A model generated the notes under the pieces. The model worked only from the letters and a program-made list of their open reading frames with translations. It ran no database searches and was not told the origin of the DNA. A stretch of DNA of 64,000 nt from the NCBI GenBank assembly GCA_033816765.1, contig CM066292.1, positions 2,232,001 through 2,296,000 of the forward strand, in the 5' to 3' direction. Source of the stretch: Nothopassalora personata (Eukaryota > Ascomycota > Dothideomycetes > Mycosphaerellales > Mycosphaerellaceae). Each line of letters begins with the position of its first letter. Positions within the stretch are counted from its first letter, which is position 1. Positions 1 through 10,964 of the stretch are shown one piece after another. A program made the position numbers and the translations under genes.

Positions 1-2311
1 TTAGCAGTCTTCCCACTAGCTAGCGGTATCTGCCATGCATTTTAAAAAAACTCTCACTTTCTTCTCCACAGTCCCACCATCGACCAGATCCTGGAATGCC
101 TCCTCAAAATATCGTCAAAATCCGGTCGTCCAAAGTGGCTCCGCTGCATCGGCCCAGTGAGCGCAGAATACTGTGCTTCATCTACCCTGTACCCATCAAG
201 AAGATATCGAAAGACGCAGGTCGCGCTCCTCTTCCTTTTCATCGTAATGTGAGTATTAACATTGAGATCGAGCTGATTGCGCTTCTTCAAAGGTCCCGCA
301 CCAGCAATACTACTATTGAGGAGATCAGAGAACTAAGGAGAATTGTTCTTTTCCCGAACCGTCCAGTGGAAATCAACGCGGCGGTCGGGGTTCGTGTAGC
401 GGGTTGAGGCAAGTTCTTGTTCTTCTTTGTCGAGTTGTGCTTTCGCTCTGTTTTATCCTTACAAGCATCCCGACGGCGAACTTGTAGCGCGCGACCGACT
501 CGTCTTCATGCTTGACGATTGCAAGGCACACGGGGTCAGGAGTGACTCTCTACCGAAGGACTGGTCTGAAATTTGACTTTTATTTCAGCACCCAGAGGTT
601 TAAACAGGATGCAGCTCTGTCGGACAAAGACGGCAAGCGACGTCTTGGCCATCCCATCACCGAGCATCTCAGTCAAGACCCAGACTCGGCCTCTAAGAGC
701 ACAGAACCACAAAGTCATGTGATATCGCCCATGGGTCCAAACGAGCGTGCCCAGCGCTCTGCTACATTCTCAGCTATCAGCACCGGCACATTCTCACGAC
801 AGCACTATTGCCGTGCGTACAAGAGAAACTGGACTGAGGCGAGCAATGCGGAAAGAGCAGACTGGCTTCGACAGCAGAACCTTGCCAGAAAACCGTCTAC
901 ACGACTGGCGTCAGACCCAATCCGCGAGACTCCAAGCAATACTCAAGTGCGTCCGCGCACCCAGAACCTCCAGCTCAGCAGATCCATAATCAAGGAGCAG
1001 CGGCTCAAGACCATGGGCCATGTCGCGTTGGGGAGTGAAGTGGTGCATAGGGAAAGATCAAGGCTATACACATGTCTCTTGGCGTCCATCGGGTCTAAAG
1101 AGGCGCCATTTCGGCCGGACTTTATGCTCGCTCGCTCGGGGAAGCAGCTATAGCGGAGTCATTCGCGGAACTTCTTGCCGTACGAGAATGTCAGTAACAT
1201 TTGTACATCAATTTTCGATACGCCATCTTATCGCGTCCCACCGGTCTGCTTGGTCGTGTCACATGCAAGTACTTCCGTGCCCAAATGCCGCAGCAACGTG
1301 TCGCGATCCACCGGGCCTGCTTGGCAGCGTCACTTATACTAAGGGCACTTAGGGATTTCGCCACTCCGTCCTGATCTTGCTCCTTATGTATCCGCCCGAA
1401 CCAGCTATAGACAACCGCAGTATCGATTCACCTACCCGCCCGCAGCCTAGAATTGATAGGTTTTGGTTGGATTTCAATTGGAAGGAAGGGGAGAGAAATT
1501 GTGTTGGGAGCTAGGAGACTGTTGTATGTTTCCCTTGCACGTATTTACATAGCTTCAGGCCTACTTTTTGGCACATGCGAGTAAGTAGCAACCAGACTAA
1601 GCGAAAGCACGTACCCATATAGCGCTCGGACCCCTAGTCCTTGTGCTTCTTATTTGTCCGGTTGCCGTGGCGTATTCATTAGCTCTACTCAGCTCTTTCA
1701 TCATCACTTATCAATGGGTTGGGGAATATTGTGCCTCGCGAATTTGCGAAGCTTTCTGCGCAAGAAGGTGCGAGTGCTACGAGGTAAGAAGTTTCGGTCT
1801 GGCGTTGTCTAGCTGTCAATTTTACGTGCTTGATCAACGAAGTTTGTAGCGGATGTTCTAAGGGTTGCCGAAACTCATGACTGGATATAAGTGTTTTCTC
1901 AAGAAGACCTTCTTGAATGTGCGCTCGTAGTAGCATTTTCCTTTCAGAACCGGACACCGCCCACGACCGCTTATGAGAGCACGAAGCTGCAACGATTGCG
2001 GATACATTGTGGCATCTTCCTTCACTGATCCGGCTTGTCTCGTCCACTTCTGGCAGGAAAGGAACCTTCGCGCGCGTGTGCTACGCGATTGCATACTGAT
2101 TGTAACGACTGAGAATCGTACTGCAGTGGCTCTCACGACCAACGGTCCTGACAACGACACCTAGACCAGGACCGCAATCTATACCGCATGCATATTGGGA
2201 CTATTGCAGACAAACAATAGCTGCCAGCGCGACGACGAACAAGACGGAGTAGTCTGTGGCTCATAGTGCTCGGAAAATAGTACCGGCGTTAAAGCATCAA
2301 AGCCCTTCCTC
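1..2311. other. gene-poor stretch, no supported gene
   Basis: I find no convincing complete gene here. Base composition is normal and CpA/TpG are present, so this is not RIP-mutated. Open frames at 512-1153 and 1685-2047 have arginine/serine-rich composition without recognisable motifs and overlap other frames on both strands, so I treat them as chance. One short minus-strand frame near the left edge is listed separately. Confidence 0.5.
54..290 (-). pseudogene. possible 3' exon or gene fragment, unknown
   Basis: A minus-strand frame ends with a TGA at 54 and is open upstream to about 330, but its only in-frame ATG is internal. The composition looks like real protein (segments such as TCVFRYLLDGYRVDEAQ), unlike the neighbouring frames. 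No family is recognised. It could be the last exon of a gene whose upstream exons have decayed, or chance. No splice acceptor was identified with confidence. Confidence 0.22.
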
Positions 2312-3991
2312 TTGACGAGCATGATGGACCATGAGAAGTTCAAGAAGGACTTCGAACAGTCTAACAGTGGACATGATCCTGCTCACAACATGGAACCTAA
2401 AGACGAATTCGAAAGTCCCGATCGATCAACATCTCCCGAATCACACCTGGACGATGCGGACCAGGAAGCACAACAAGCAGCCTTGACCAAGACAAAATCG
2501 CTTGGGGAGCGAGTCTCACTCCCACGTGAAATCTCCGTCGTCGCCATCATATGCCTCGCCCAGTTCACAACCCAAGTCGGACAGGGTCAATGCTCGTCAA
2601 TCCTCCACATGTCGGAATCGAGGACTCTAGAAGTCCTCAGCTGGCTCATTGCTGGCTACTCACTGACAGTTGGGACTTTGATCCTCTTCTCCGGCCGACT
2701 TGGAGACTTATTTGGGTGGAAGAACATGCGGGTCATAGGGTATGTCTGGTATCGCAGTTTGGTCCATGATTGCTGGGTTGGCCGCGTACTCGAACCATGT
2801 GCTTTTCGTCTTCGTGAGAGTATTCCAAGGGATTGGGCCTGCTATCTGTCTGCCGAATGGACTAGCTCTCCTCGAAGGACTGTATAGCAGTGGTAAGAGG
2901 AAGGATATGGCGTTTGCGGTCTTTGGCGCATGTGCTCCTGAGGGATCGATCCTTGGAGCTGCTTTTCGCGAGGTTGTTTGCTCTCGCGCGGTGGCTCTAG
3001 ACGTTATGCTCCTTTGCCATCACGCTTGCCGTCATCGCCGGTGTCGCGCAAGTCGTGATGCCGGATCATCCACAAGACGAGAAGCCAGGTCTTAAAGGCA
3101 AGAATCTTGTGGGGGCGATATGGGAACCCGATCTACTCGGCGCAGTCATTGGCATTACTGCTTTGATTCTTGTCAATTTTGCGTGGGACCAAACGCCAAT
3201 CTCCGGCTGGTCCAGTGCCACTTGCATCGCCACTTTGGTCCTTGGTAAGGTGGTGGTTCCATTGTTCTTCTGAACTGAGTTCAAGGTTTCCCCCAATTCT
3301 CTCTTGCCAATGGATGTCTTTACGACCAGCAACGCATTCGTTCTTGGCTGTGTCTCAGCCGGTTGGGCTAACTTTAGGATTTGGTTCTTTTACCTCTAGC
3401 AGATCATCGAAGTGCTCCGTGGCTCGTCACCTCTGCTTGCATTGGCCTACATGTCGCCATCCCCTACCAGCGGCGCTATAGCAGCAGTCACATCTGGCGC
3501 ATGGCTAAACAAGTTGAAACCGGCATGGGTCATGATGGTCGCGTTGTGCGCCTTCATGACTGGCACTATTCTCATTGCAACACTCCCGCCGAATAAGATC
3601 TATTGGGCGCAGATCTTTGTCTGCACTTTTGATCGCACCATTCGGAATGGACATTTCGTTTCAATCTGCTACTCTGGTCAACTTGGACTCTGTCAAGAAG
3701 GCACACCAGGGAGTTGCTGCAAGTCTGGTGACCACTGTGGTCAAGTAGAGCGTCAGTCTTGGTCTCGGCATTGCTGGAACCGTGGAAGTACATGTCAACA
3801 TTGGCGGCCTAACGTACGAAGATACACTGCATGGCTAGCGAAGTGCATTGTACATGGAAATAGGTCTAGCTGGGGTGGGAGTCTTGCTCGCATTTGTGTT
3901 CGTGCTGAAAAACTATTGGGACGAAAGGAGAGACGCAGAACGCCAGCGTCGGCGGAAAAGTGACAGCGGAGTCGCAAAGGTCTCAGCATGA
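2312..3991 (+). pseudogene. MFS multidrug transporter (DHA2/Atr1-like) pseudogene
   Basis: The pieces read in order as one 12-14-TM major facilitator of the fungal DHA2 type (aminotriazole-resistance-like drug/proton antiporters at the plasma membrane). A hydrophilic N-terminus is followed by 'SWLIAGYSLTVGTLILFSG' and 'GRLGDLFGWKNMRVIG' (MFS loop 2-3 signature), then 'VFVRVFQGIGPAICLPNG', then a C-terminal cytoplasmic tail rich in Arg/Asp. The frame is broken: indels near 2750, 2965 and 3635; in-frame stops near 2999, at 3271 (a Trp position) and near 3400, 3747 and 3836. No plausible intron set removes all of these. Damage includes indels, so this is ordinary decay and not only RIP. The start is the first ATG of the N-terminal frame; the stop is the TGA at 3989-3991. 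Confidence 0.8.
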
Positions 3992-4044
3992 CCATAGACC
4001 ATAGACTAGTATCTTGAAGTCTAGCGAGCATAGCATTTGCATAG

Positions 4045-5022
4045 TCAGCGGAATACTTTCGTCTGCTCCTCACACCACTCCGCAAATTCTGCCGCCGCAC
4101 CGGTTCCTCCCTCACCTCGCCCTTTCAAAGCTGCTACCAGATCAGCTCTTGGAGCCGAGTGCTTTCGTCCCCACGGTAAGACATAGAGACCTTGATCGCT
4201 CATTGTCAAATCTTGCGATACAGCTGCCCAAAGCTCCGTGTAGGCACCATACTTTGCATGATGCAAAAGTGGACTGACAAGAATCGGGACGAGATTCGAG
4301 AAGTGTCGAGTCAACTGGCTCTTCAGATTGCCAGGATTCTGCGTAATGCTCAAGACGCCGTCTTTGCCTGCTTGGGCTGCGAGAGCTTGAGCAAGATACC
4401 AGTTTCCGGTCTTCGAGATGGTGTAGTTGGTCTGAGGGTGGAGGTCGAGCTGATTTGCTAGCTCTTTGACGTCGACGCCGCCGCCTTTAGCAGCACCGAG
4501 GTCTACGGCGATTGATGAAGTCCAGACGACCCTGACGGATGCTTCTGGAGCTTGCTTCGCTGTCGAAGTGAGGAGTGGCAAAAGGAGTTGCGTCAAAAGG
4601 TAGTGGCTAAGGCAGTTTGTTCCCATCTGCAGCTCATATCCTTGTGCCGACGTTGAGCCCTTAGGTGGGTTGGACACTCCAGCATTGTTGATGAGGACAT
4701 CCAGTTTCGGCTCTACCTTCTGAAATGCCTCAGCTGCTGGTTTAATAGTCCGAAGGTCGGAGAGGTCGAGGTGTAGGAACTCTATCTTTCCCGGCGTGCT
4801 AGTGGAGCTGTTCCTGATCTCTGCTATTGCTTTGTCGGCGTTGACCTTGGATCGTCCAGCTAGGTATATTGTGCCGCCGGCTCCATACAGAATCCTGCAC
4901 AGCTCGTAGCCCACTCCGGCTGCTCCGCCTGTGACTATGAATACTTTCCCCGTTTGGCTTGGCAGATTCTGTTCGGTCAGCCTTGGCGCTGGTGGGAAGA
5001 ATTGGGAGTACGTGATACCCAT
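4045..5022 (-). CDS. short-chain dehydrogenase/reductase (SDR)
   Basis: Classical SDR of about 325 residues, an NAD(P)(H)-dependent oxidoreductase, most like fungal retinol-dehydrogenase/WW-domain-oxidoreductase-type proteins; substrate unknown. Visible motifs: cofactor-binding TGGAAGVG near residue 28, LDLSDL (adenine-side Asp), the NNAG motif, catalytic Ser in 'VVWTSSIAVDL' and the YxxxK pair in 'YTISKTG'. The frame is intact and intronless. An ATG 48 nt upstream (5070) is in frame, but I choose 5022 because 'MGITYSQFFPPAP' matches the usual N-terminus of this subgroup. It is convergent with the decayed transporter upstream, and its 3' end lies only about 50 nt from that relic. Cytosolic or membrane-associated location cannot be decided. 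Confidence 0.88.
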   Translation of the reverse strand: MGITYSQFFPPAPRLTEQNLPSQTGKVFIVTGGAAGVGYELCRILYGAGGTIYLAGRSKVNADKAIAEIRNSSTSTPGKIEFLHLDLSDLRTIKPAAEAFQKVEPKLDVLINNAGVSNPPKGSTSAQGYELQMGTNCLSHYLLTQLLLPLLTSTAKQAPEASVRVVWTSSIAVDLGAAKGGGVDVKELANQLDLHPQTNYTISKTGNWYLAQALAAQAGKDGVLSITQNPGNLKSQLTRHFSNLVPILVSPLLHHAKYGAYTELWAAVSQDLTMSDQGLYVLPWGRKHSAPRADLVAALKGRGEGGTGAAAEFAEWCEEQTKVFR

Positions 5023-5450
5023 GTTCGATGTTAGATGATGATTCTTGTCATTTCGATGGGCATTTTTCATGCTTTTGAGTCGTATCTTGGGAGGATCCGA
5101 ATCCCTGAGATCACCATCGACATGACTAAGCTATCCTCGCCCCTCGCTCCCATGGAGGGGCAGGACGTGCATCCGGTGGTGTGGTGGGGTTGGGGGCTCA
5201 TGAGAAGTCATGCATTAGACCAATGAATGACTGAGATGGAAAGCAGCAAAAAGGGCCAAGGCGGCTATGCAACGCCTGCAATGCTTCGTATAAGCTTGAA
5301 GTATTCCAGCTCCACGAATGCTGTAGTATTAAGTAGCATGCCTATAACATGCTCGCGAGCTTTGCTTTGCCTTCGTGTGATATATCGTCTACGGGCGGCT
5401 CACATTCTGACTAATAGGGAATACCATCCCCCTAGCCCGCCGCTGCACTT
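5023..5450. other. intergenic, nothing recognised
   Basis: This is the 5' side of the SDR gene and the upstream side of the DUF5722 relic. There are pyrimidine-rich stretches and no supported ORF, repeat or RNA. Confidence 0.5.
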
Positions 5451-6487
5451 GGATCCTCTCACGAAATCCTCCCTCACTTTAGGGGCCCTCCTACCGCGGG
5501 CCCCTCCCAAGTTTGCTTCGTGATTGACCCAGCCACCGACCAAGCCATTGAAGGCTAGAATGCCCGAGCTCTCGTCGTCAAAGCAATCGTCGACGGCACC
5601 CCAGCCTGGACTCGAGGAAACAGACCTTCACCAGCAGCGGCAGGCTTCGACATGTTCTGCGTCCCTAATGATCCAGCCGACTTCTGTCGTTTCACCGGCA
5701 TGCTTGCCCAGCGATACAATGGAATCAATGGGCCTGGCCGTATTGCGGACTTCATCCTCGAAAATGAGGTCAACAGCAACACCTGGTCCGACATTGGCTG
5801 TGGTCAGGGCGATCTATGCGACCAGAATGACTGGCTTGATCAGATCGCAGGCAAGTATGATGCAGCCAACGACTTCATCGTATCAGAGCGGTCTACTGCA
5901 AAGGTATTGAGCTGGCGATCATCAGTGGCGTGTCGCACTCCATCCTTACCCACCGAATCGGTTCAGCCCAACTGTCTCAGCTGACGACTACCCAATGGTG
6001 ACTTTCGGCAACATTGGCATTCTTGTTGGTTCGCTTCGCCAGGAGTTCCCAAACAACCCGCACGCCTGGAAAGTCCCAATCATCGAGAACGGTATCAACT
6101 CTGGTAGTCAGTCGAGCGAGGACGCTCAAACCAGTGCTAAGTGTCAAACTTTCCGCAACATCCTACCACCAAATGTGGAGAGCTATATCTACCATCGCAT
6201 GTCAGACAACACGCAGGAAGGGAGCCTCCAGCTTGGTCTTCGGTGGTCTAATGGCTCAGGAAAGCCTTCATGGTCAATCTGGCTGGGCATTTGGCCAACC
6301 GCAACGACGTCAGGCAAGTCAGCTGCGCTTTGAGAACTGGCCCTATGCGGTCCTTGTTCGTGTTCTCCATACGCAGCGTGGCCACTTCGCTTCAACTCGA
6401 CAGCTTCCTCATGGCACCAATGGCGAGCAGAGTCGGCGATTGTTGCGTGATCCTGCGGATAGCACAGATATACTATATGAATTATGA
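5451..6487 (+). pseudogene. DUF5722-like secreted glycosidase-type protein, pseudogene
   Basis: Fragments match the fungal/bacterial DUF5722 family (TIM-barrel, glycoside-hydrolase-like) in order. The N-terminal part includes '[14 protein letters not shown]' and '[14 protein letters not shown]' (the conserved Asn-Glu pair typical of clan-A glycosidases). The middle part includes '[11 protein letters not shown]', 'IIENGINSG' (second Glu) and '[11 protein letters not shown]'. The C-terminal part ends 'SRRLLRDPADSTDILYEL' at a TGA at 6485-6487. There is a stop at about 5556, a large internal deletion near 5910 between the N- and C-terminal halves, and a frameshift near 6290. No signal peptide is left to see. 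The damage is indels and deletion, not the CpA-to-TpA pattern seen to the right. A family match is inferred from motif order. Confidence 0.68.
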
Positions 6488-7141
6488 ATGCAAGGTCGGT
6501 AGTCATAGCATGCTCAGCACCAAGTCAGGATGTGAGGGCCAGTTCGCCTTGGGCCTGGTCGGGATGTGTACATAAGTTAAGTTGGGGGTTCTGTGCCGCT
6601 GTATCGTTCGCACTCACCTCAGTCTGGTGATCATCTGGTGTCGACTGCTGCCAATTGCGAGGGTTAAATTGTTGATTAGTTGCTCGGATTTGCAATCCAG
6701 TGGATAGCATCGCTAGCTGACTGTTATTGGCCACGGAACGAACATGTCCAGTGAGCCTCGCCTTTGCTTCTGCTTGACTCGCTATTCTCGAGATGGTCAT
6801 TTCGCTGTATAGTCAGGCGACGAAAGTGGATTAGTGCTCCAGAACAATGTCGCTGGTGGGTTTATAATTGGCCTCCTTGTTCGCAGACAATGCTCAAAGA
6901 GAGAACAAAGGCTCTAATAAAGATCCTTTCGAACAAGAGAAAGCGAGCGTCACTTCGCTTGGGAATGTATATAACCCTCGTCAACCGGTCGTGTTCGATA
7001 ATTATCGCTCTTGTTTACCATCAGCACGCGTATCGCAGTCTTGCAGGCCAGGACGATTCCGTGCTTTGCTTCAACGCCCACCATAAAAGGTACGTATATT
7101 CCAATACCAGCAGTTCACCCAAGATCCAGGAGATCTCAGTC
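6488..7141. other. intergenic, probable SAM-gene promoter
   Basis: No supported gene. The overlapping open frame that runs in from 6764 in phase with the SAM gene lacks protein-like composition before 7142, so I regard it as 5' untranslated/promoter DNA. Confidence 0.45.
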
Positions 7142-7651
7142 ATGGTTCGCAAAAATAAGCCTCTTCGCCTTGGCGACATCTTCCGCACCCAATGGCACTG
7201 GCGACGAAACAGAACCCACCTTCGCCAATACCACATCATCGACTTTCAAGGTAAAGTCCTCGAGGACGTCAAGTCTTGGCTCAAGCTCGTCCATTTGCAT
7301 CAGTACAAATCTGTCTTCTCAGGATTCTCCTGGCAGCGCATTGTAATGCTCGACGATGCTGAGCTCGAAAGCAGAGGTGTGAATGATCCCGCAGCCCGAG
7401 GATGTCTGCTTGAAATTTTTGACAGACTCAAACGAGCAGAGGCCCAAGGTAGGCTTATGATCATCCCGACACGACCGGATGAATTCCAGGACCTCTGCGA
7501 AGGTCTGGCTTCGGTCGACGTCGAGGAGATGGTGCAGGATCCAGTCGAAGAGGTTTCCGCGGCGCGGCAGGAATGCGTTGCTTGGACACAGCCTCTTTGC
7601 TTCTGTGCTGCGTGTATAGAGGAGAAGGCTGGTAGGGTGCTGTGGGTCTAA
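7142..7651 (+). CDS. SAM-domain protein (Vts1-type SAM)
   Basis: A 169-residue protein. Residues about 35-100 form a sterile alpha motif: 'VKSWLKLVHLHQYKSVF', then 'LDDAELESRGVNDPAARG' and a final helix 'LLEIFDRLKRAEAQGR'. The spacing and the 'W..I..LDDAELE..GV' pattern resemble the RNA-hairpin-binding SAM of fungal Vts1/Smaug, but the rest of Vts1 is absent. Function as an RNA binder is therefore inference; a protein-protein SAM is the alternative. The C-terminus has a Cys-rich end (CFCAACIEE). I choose the ATG at 7142, since the open frame upstream to 6764 is not protein-like. TAA at 7649-7651. Confidence 0.65.
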   Translation: MVRKNKPLRLGDIFRTQWHWRRNRTHLRQYHIIDFQGKVLEDVKSWLKLVHLHQYKSVFSGFSWQRIVMLDDAELESRGVNDPAARGCLLEIFDRLKRAEAQGRLMIIPTRPDEFQDLCEGLASVDVEEMVQDPVEEVSAARQECVAWTQPLCFCAACIEEKAGRVLWV

Positions 7652-8109
7652 TTAGTGGAGTATGAACGGATAGTGATCGCTAATTAAGAAGCGTGATTCT
7701 CTTGTTGCTCCTGCTGTCCAAGATCTCTGAACGTCGATTGTCATGTCATGTTTCACCAGGCCATAAATGGGCTTTGACGGTATTGTCGAGGTGTCGTTGG
7801 TGAACAAAGCAAGGCAATGCCTGTTCGGCACCTGCCTGTGCGATGGTTAATTTGATGGGTCCCGGTTCAGCAATTAATTGATGACGAGCATAAACAAACA
7901 CGCAAGACGCGTCAAACCGGTACCACGTCGGCCTAAGATACAAGCACCACCTCTCATCGCAAACACAACGCAAGAGATGCAGCAGACGACGCAGAGCAGA
8001 GCAGCATGAAATGCGGCCATTGCATTATCTTCAGACTTTGGTGTCATCTTTAATCCTTGGGTCATTTTCGCTTCTCGACCGACCTCGAACCCAACCAATT
8101 CGACCACAG
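7652..8109. other. convergent intergenic region
   Basis: 3' regions of the SAM gene (plus) and the HD gene (minus). No ORF, RNA or repeat is supported. Confidence 0.5.
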
Positions 8110-8918
8110 CTACGCGTTCGGGTCCTTGTCGTCGAGATCACAGGTCTCCAACAAGTTCTGAGTCAGGTTTGGCTTGCGGTTGTACTCATCTTCACCCAGG
8201 TATCGGTCACCCCATTCGCCCACGGTGTTGTCGTAAGTCGTTGCGGGCTTGGTCTTGCAGAGATGCAGCATATTGTCCTTCAGCTCTTTCATCAGACCGC
8301 AGCGTGGGTACTCCTACGTTAGATCAGCTTGCACGACTGCCGCATATGAAGGGATATTCAATCACTCACGCGCACAGTAGCGTTATACTCCTCCCAAGTC
8401 AATGCATTACCTGGCACACGGTCTGGACCTTGGAAGTCTGCCCAGATGCCATACGAACAGGCTTGCACTTCTGGCTCTTTGTGAAACACAACGGTTCCGA
8501 TTGTGTGTAAGGCGATGGCATCCCACACAAGCTGCAGACGGTGCTTGTCCCATTGCTCTGGCTTGCCATGCTCTTTCAAGAAACTCCTCGCCGCATTGGC
8601 ACCGTCAACTTCAAAGCGATTGTCATTACTGATGACATGACTGTGCGGCGGGTGGCCTAACGGAAAGCCAGTGTCGTGGAGAATAGCAGCGATGGCATGA
8701 GCCTCGCGGTCGCGGTCTTTCGTGTGAGGGAGTTTGTCGGCAATGATGAAGCCCAAGAGAAACGAACGGACGATGTGGTTGTACGTGGCGTCGGTACTCA
8801 CGTCTCTGGCGAAATTCAGAGCAGCATCGATAAGAGGCGTATCGGGCACTGTCACACCGCAGAGGACTTTCGTCGGCAGGTCGCCGGTTGGGACGCCGTT
8901 CGATTTATCGGCCGTCAT
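8110..8918 (-). CDS. HD-domain metal-dependent hydrolase (cyanamide-hydratase-like)
   Basis: Two exons, 8370-8918 and 8110-8313, separated by a 56-nt intron (8314-8369; GTGAGT donor, TAG acceptor, phase 0), giving about 250 residues. The HD superfamily signature is present: first metal His in 'YNHIVRSFLLGF', the 'AAILHDTGFPLGH' His-Asp pair, a downstream His cluster 'HPPHSHVIS', and 'ALHTIG'. The layout matches fungal HD proteins annotated as cyanamide hydratase-like or predicted phosphohydrolases; the substrate is not known. Exon 2 carries 'PRCGLMKELKDNM' and 'TVGEWGDRYL', conserved in the same group, and this supports the intron. The start is the first ATG of the frame. It diverges from the methyltransferase gene with 367 nt between start codons. 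Confidence 0.85.
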
Positions 8919-9285
8919 GGTGCCGGTGCCAGTGCCAGTGGTGAGGGTGCCAGTGTGCCGGGTCGATGCTCACGAGACTTTGGAAGGCACTCTCAATACC
9001 TCCAGCAGGGATATCCTGGATCGTGCGCCCTCAATTCAAGGGTCCTCGCGCGTGGGTGGCATGGAAGGAGCCCTCGGAGCCGGAAGCCGGGGAGACGGCC
9101 AGAGACGCTGTTCGCTTGTCCATTTTGGGGACGGCTTCCGCCAACCTACTACTGGGACAGCAGCAGTTGCGGGCGGTAACGCGCTGATGTACTACTAATT
9201 GAATAGCTTCCTGCCATCATCCCACAGCGGGAGAACATTCATACTATTCTCCACAAAAGCATCTGTACAGAGTCTGCCTCGGGAA
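8919..9285. promoter_or_regulatory. divergent promoter between HD-domain and methyltransferase genes
   Basis: 367 nt separate the two divergent ATGs, so both promoters must lie here. It contains short repeats of GTGCCAGTG near 8920-8950. Open frames on the plus strand (8966-9198) lack protein-like composition. Confidence 0.4.
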
Positions 9286-10738
9286 ATGTCAGAAGTGCCG
9301 AACACTGCAGAACCACGAACCGAATCGAGTCAAAATCCAGCAAGTGAGGACGAGGCGACTGCGGCTGGAGACGTTGTGGGTGGAGAACAAGATGAGGAGC
9401 ATGTCGCTGGACTGGTAAGCCAAAGACCGACTGTCGGCGTCGTTTTGTGCATTGCCGTCGTGATCCACCTGCCGAGCGCATCGAACGAGCAAACATATTC
9501 GAGATGAACAGGGCAATGCCCTCATCGAAGCAAGCTGGAGGTGCAAAGCGGTTGCAGTGCACGAAGCGGACGATTGACTCTCACGCAAGTGTGTCGACAA
9601 CTGATCCGTGTTGTAGGAGATAGACACGTCCGGTGACTCTGGCTTTGGGGACGATGAGGCCGGCTCGTAAGTCGGGCATCATCTCCCGCTGTCGTGTGCT
9701 GAGAAGATGATAGGGAGACCACTTCTCTTGCATCGTCACTTCTGAGAGGTCACATCGAGAATGGACGAAAGTGAGACTACATCACCTGCTGGTCACAGTT
9801 CCCGTTGCTTATCTGAATTCAGATACTCGACTCTACGTGATGACTATTGGGGACCTTCGGATGACCAGCAATTCGAGACCATGGATGCCGGACATTTCGC
9901 ATATCTGCTAATGGAGAGTGGCCGCGACAACCCTTTGTTCCGCTCGCCACTCAGGTTTCCGAGGAACGTTCTCGACATTGGCACTGGTACTGGCACCTGG
10001 GCGATCGACGTTGCAGATAAGTTTCCAGAAGTCAAGGTCTGCGGTGTTGACCTCTATCCGCCTCCAAACACATGGGTGCCTCCAAACTGCTTCTTGGAAG
10101 TCCAGGATGTACTGCAAGAATGGACGTGGAATCATCAATTTGATCTCATTCATATGCGGCTCCTGTTGGGAGCCTTCACAGATGCCGAATGGGACCAAGT
10201 GTATCGAACGATATACGAGAACCTGAACCCCGGCGGCTGGATCGAACAGGTCGAGCTCGATGTCCGTGTCATGTCAGATGACGAATCTCTGCCTAAAGAC
10301 AGTCTGCTGGCGGGTTGGGGCCAGAACTTTCTAGGCTGTGCAGAAAGAAGTGGTAGGCCACTGTCGACTCAGACAACGATGGCCGAACGCATCTCCAATG
10401 CAGGTTTCACCAATTTGCAAGACGACCTATTCAAGTGTCCACTTGGATCATGGCCAAAGGACAAGAGACTGAAGGAAGCCGGCCGTGTTAACTTCCACCA
10501 CTGGTCGTCTGGGCTCGATGGTTGGGCCATGTGGCTGTTAACAAAGCACGGAGCACCGACGCCATGGAGTGCAGACGAAGTGAGAGTATATGTTGCGAAG
10601 GTGCGGCAGGACATGAAACAGAAGGGCCTTCATATCTACCACTTCACGTAAGTCCGACAACTGTTCGATTTCTGGTGACGATGCTGATCGACTACGTCTA
10701 GGCGGAGGGTGTGGGCGCAGAAGCCATATGATGCTTAA
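9286..10738 (+). CDS. LaeA-like SAM-dependent methyltransferase
   Basis: Four-exon model: 9286-9414, 9617-9666, 9760-10647 and 10702-10738 (367 residues); phases fit throughout and all introns are GT-AG. The core is a class I methyltransferase. 'FETMDAGHFAYLLM' precedes motif I 'VLDIGTGTGTWAIDVADKFP', then the acidic 'GVDLYPPP', 'FDLIHMRLL', 'LNPGGWIEQVELD', and the C-terminal 'TRRVWAQKP' created by splicing. The acidic, disordered N-terminus (exons 1-2) and this order are typical of the LaeA-like/TAM-domain family that includes regulators of fungal secondary metabolism. Whether this paralogue regulates anything is unknown, as the family has many members per genome. The last intron is well supported. 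The first (202 nt) is long and less certain. Confidence 0.82.
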
Positions 10739-10964
10739 CATTGTGATGTTCCATAGATGGACTCCGGCCAATCACAGTGGGTCTTGGTCAATTGCGAACC
10801 ACCTTTCCTAGCTGCGCTTTCGAATATGCAATCAGCGACCACATCCAGCTTCCGTGGCTGTGGCTCAGGTTCCACCTATACGTATTCGGAAGCCTCAGAC
10901 AGTCTCTTATACATATACAATCTGTGTCTGGCATCTCTCCAATTTTGGTAATCAACGACCACTG

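Noticed and set aside
512..1153. 213-aa plus-strand frame near the left edge
   Set aside because: Overlaps other open frames, low-complexity Arg/Ser composition, no splice or motif support.
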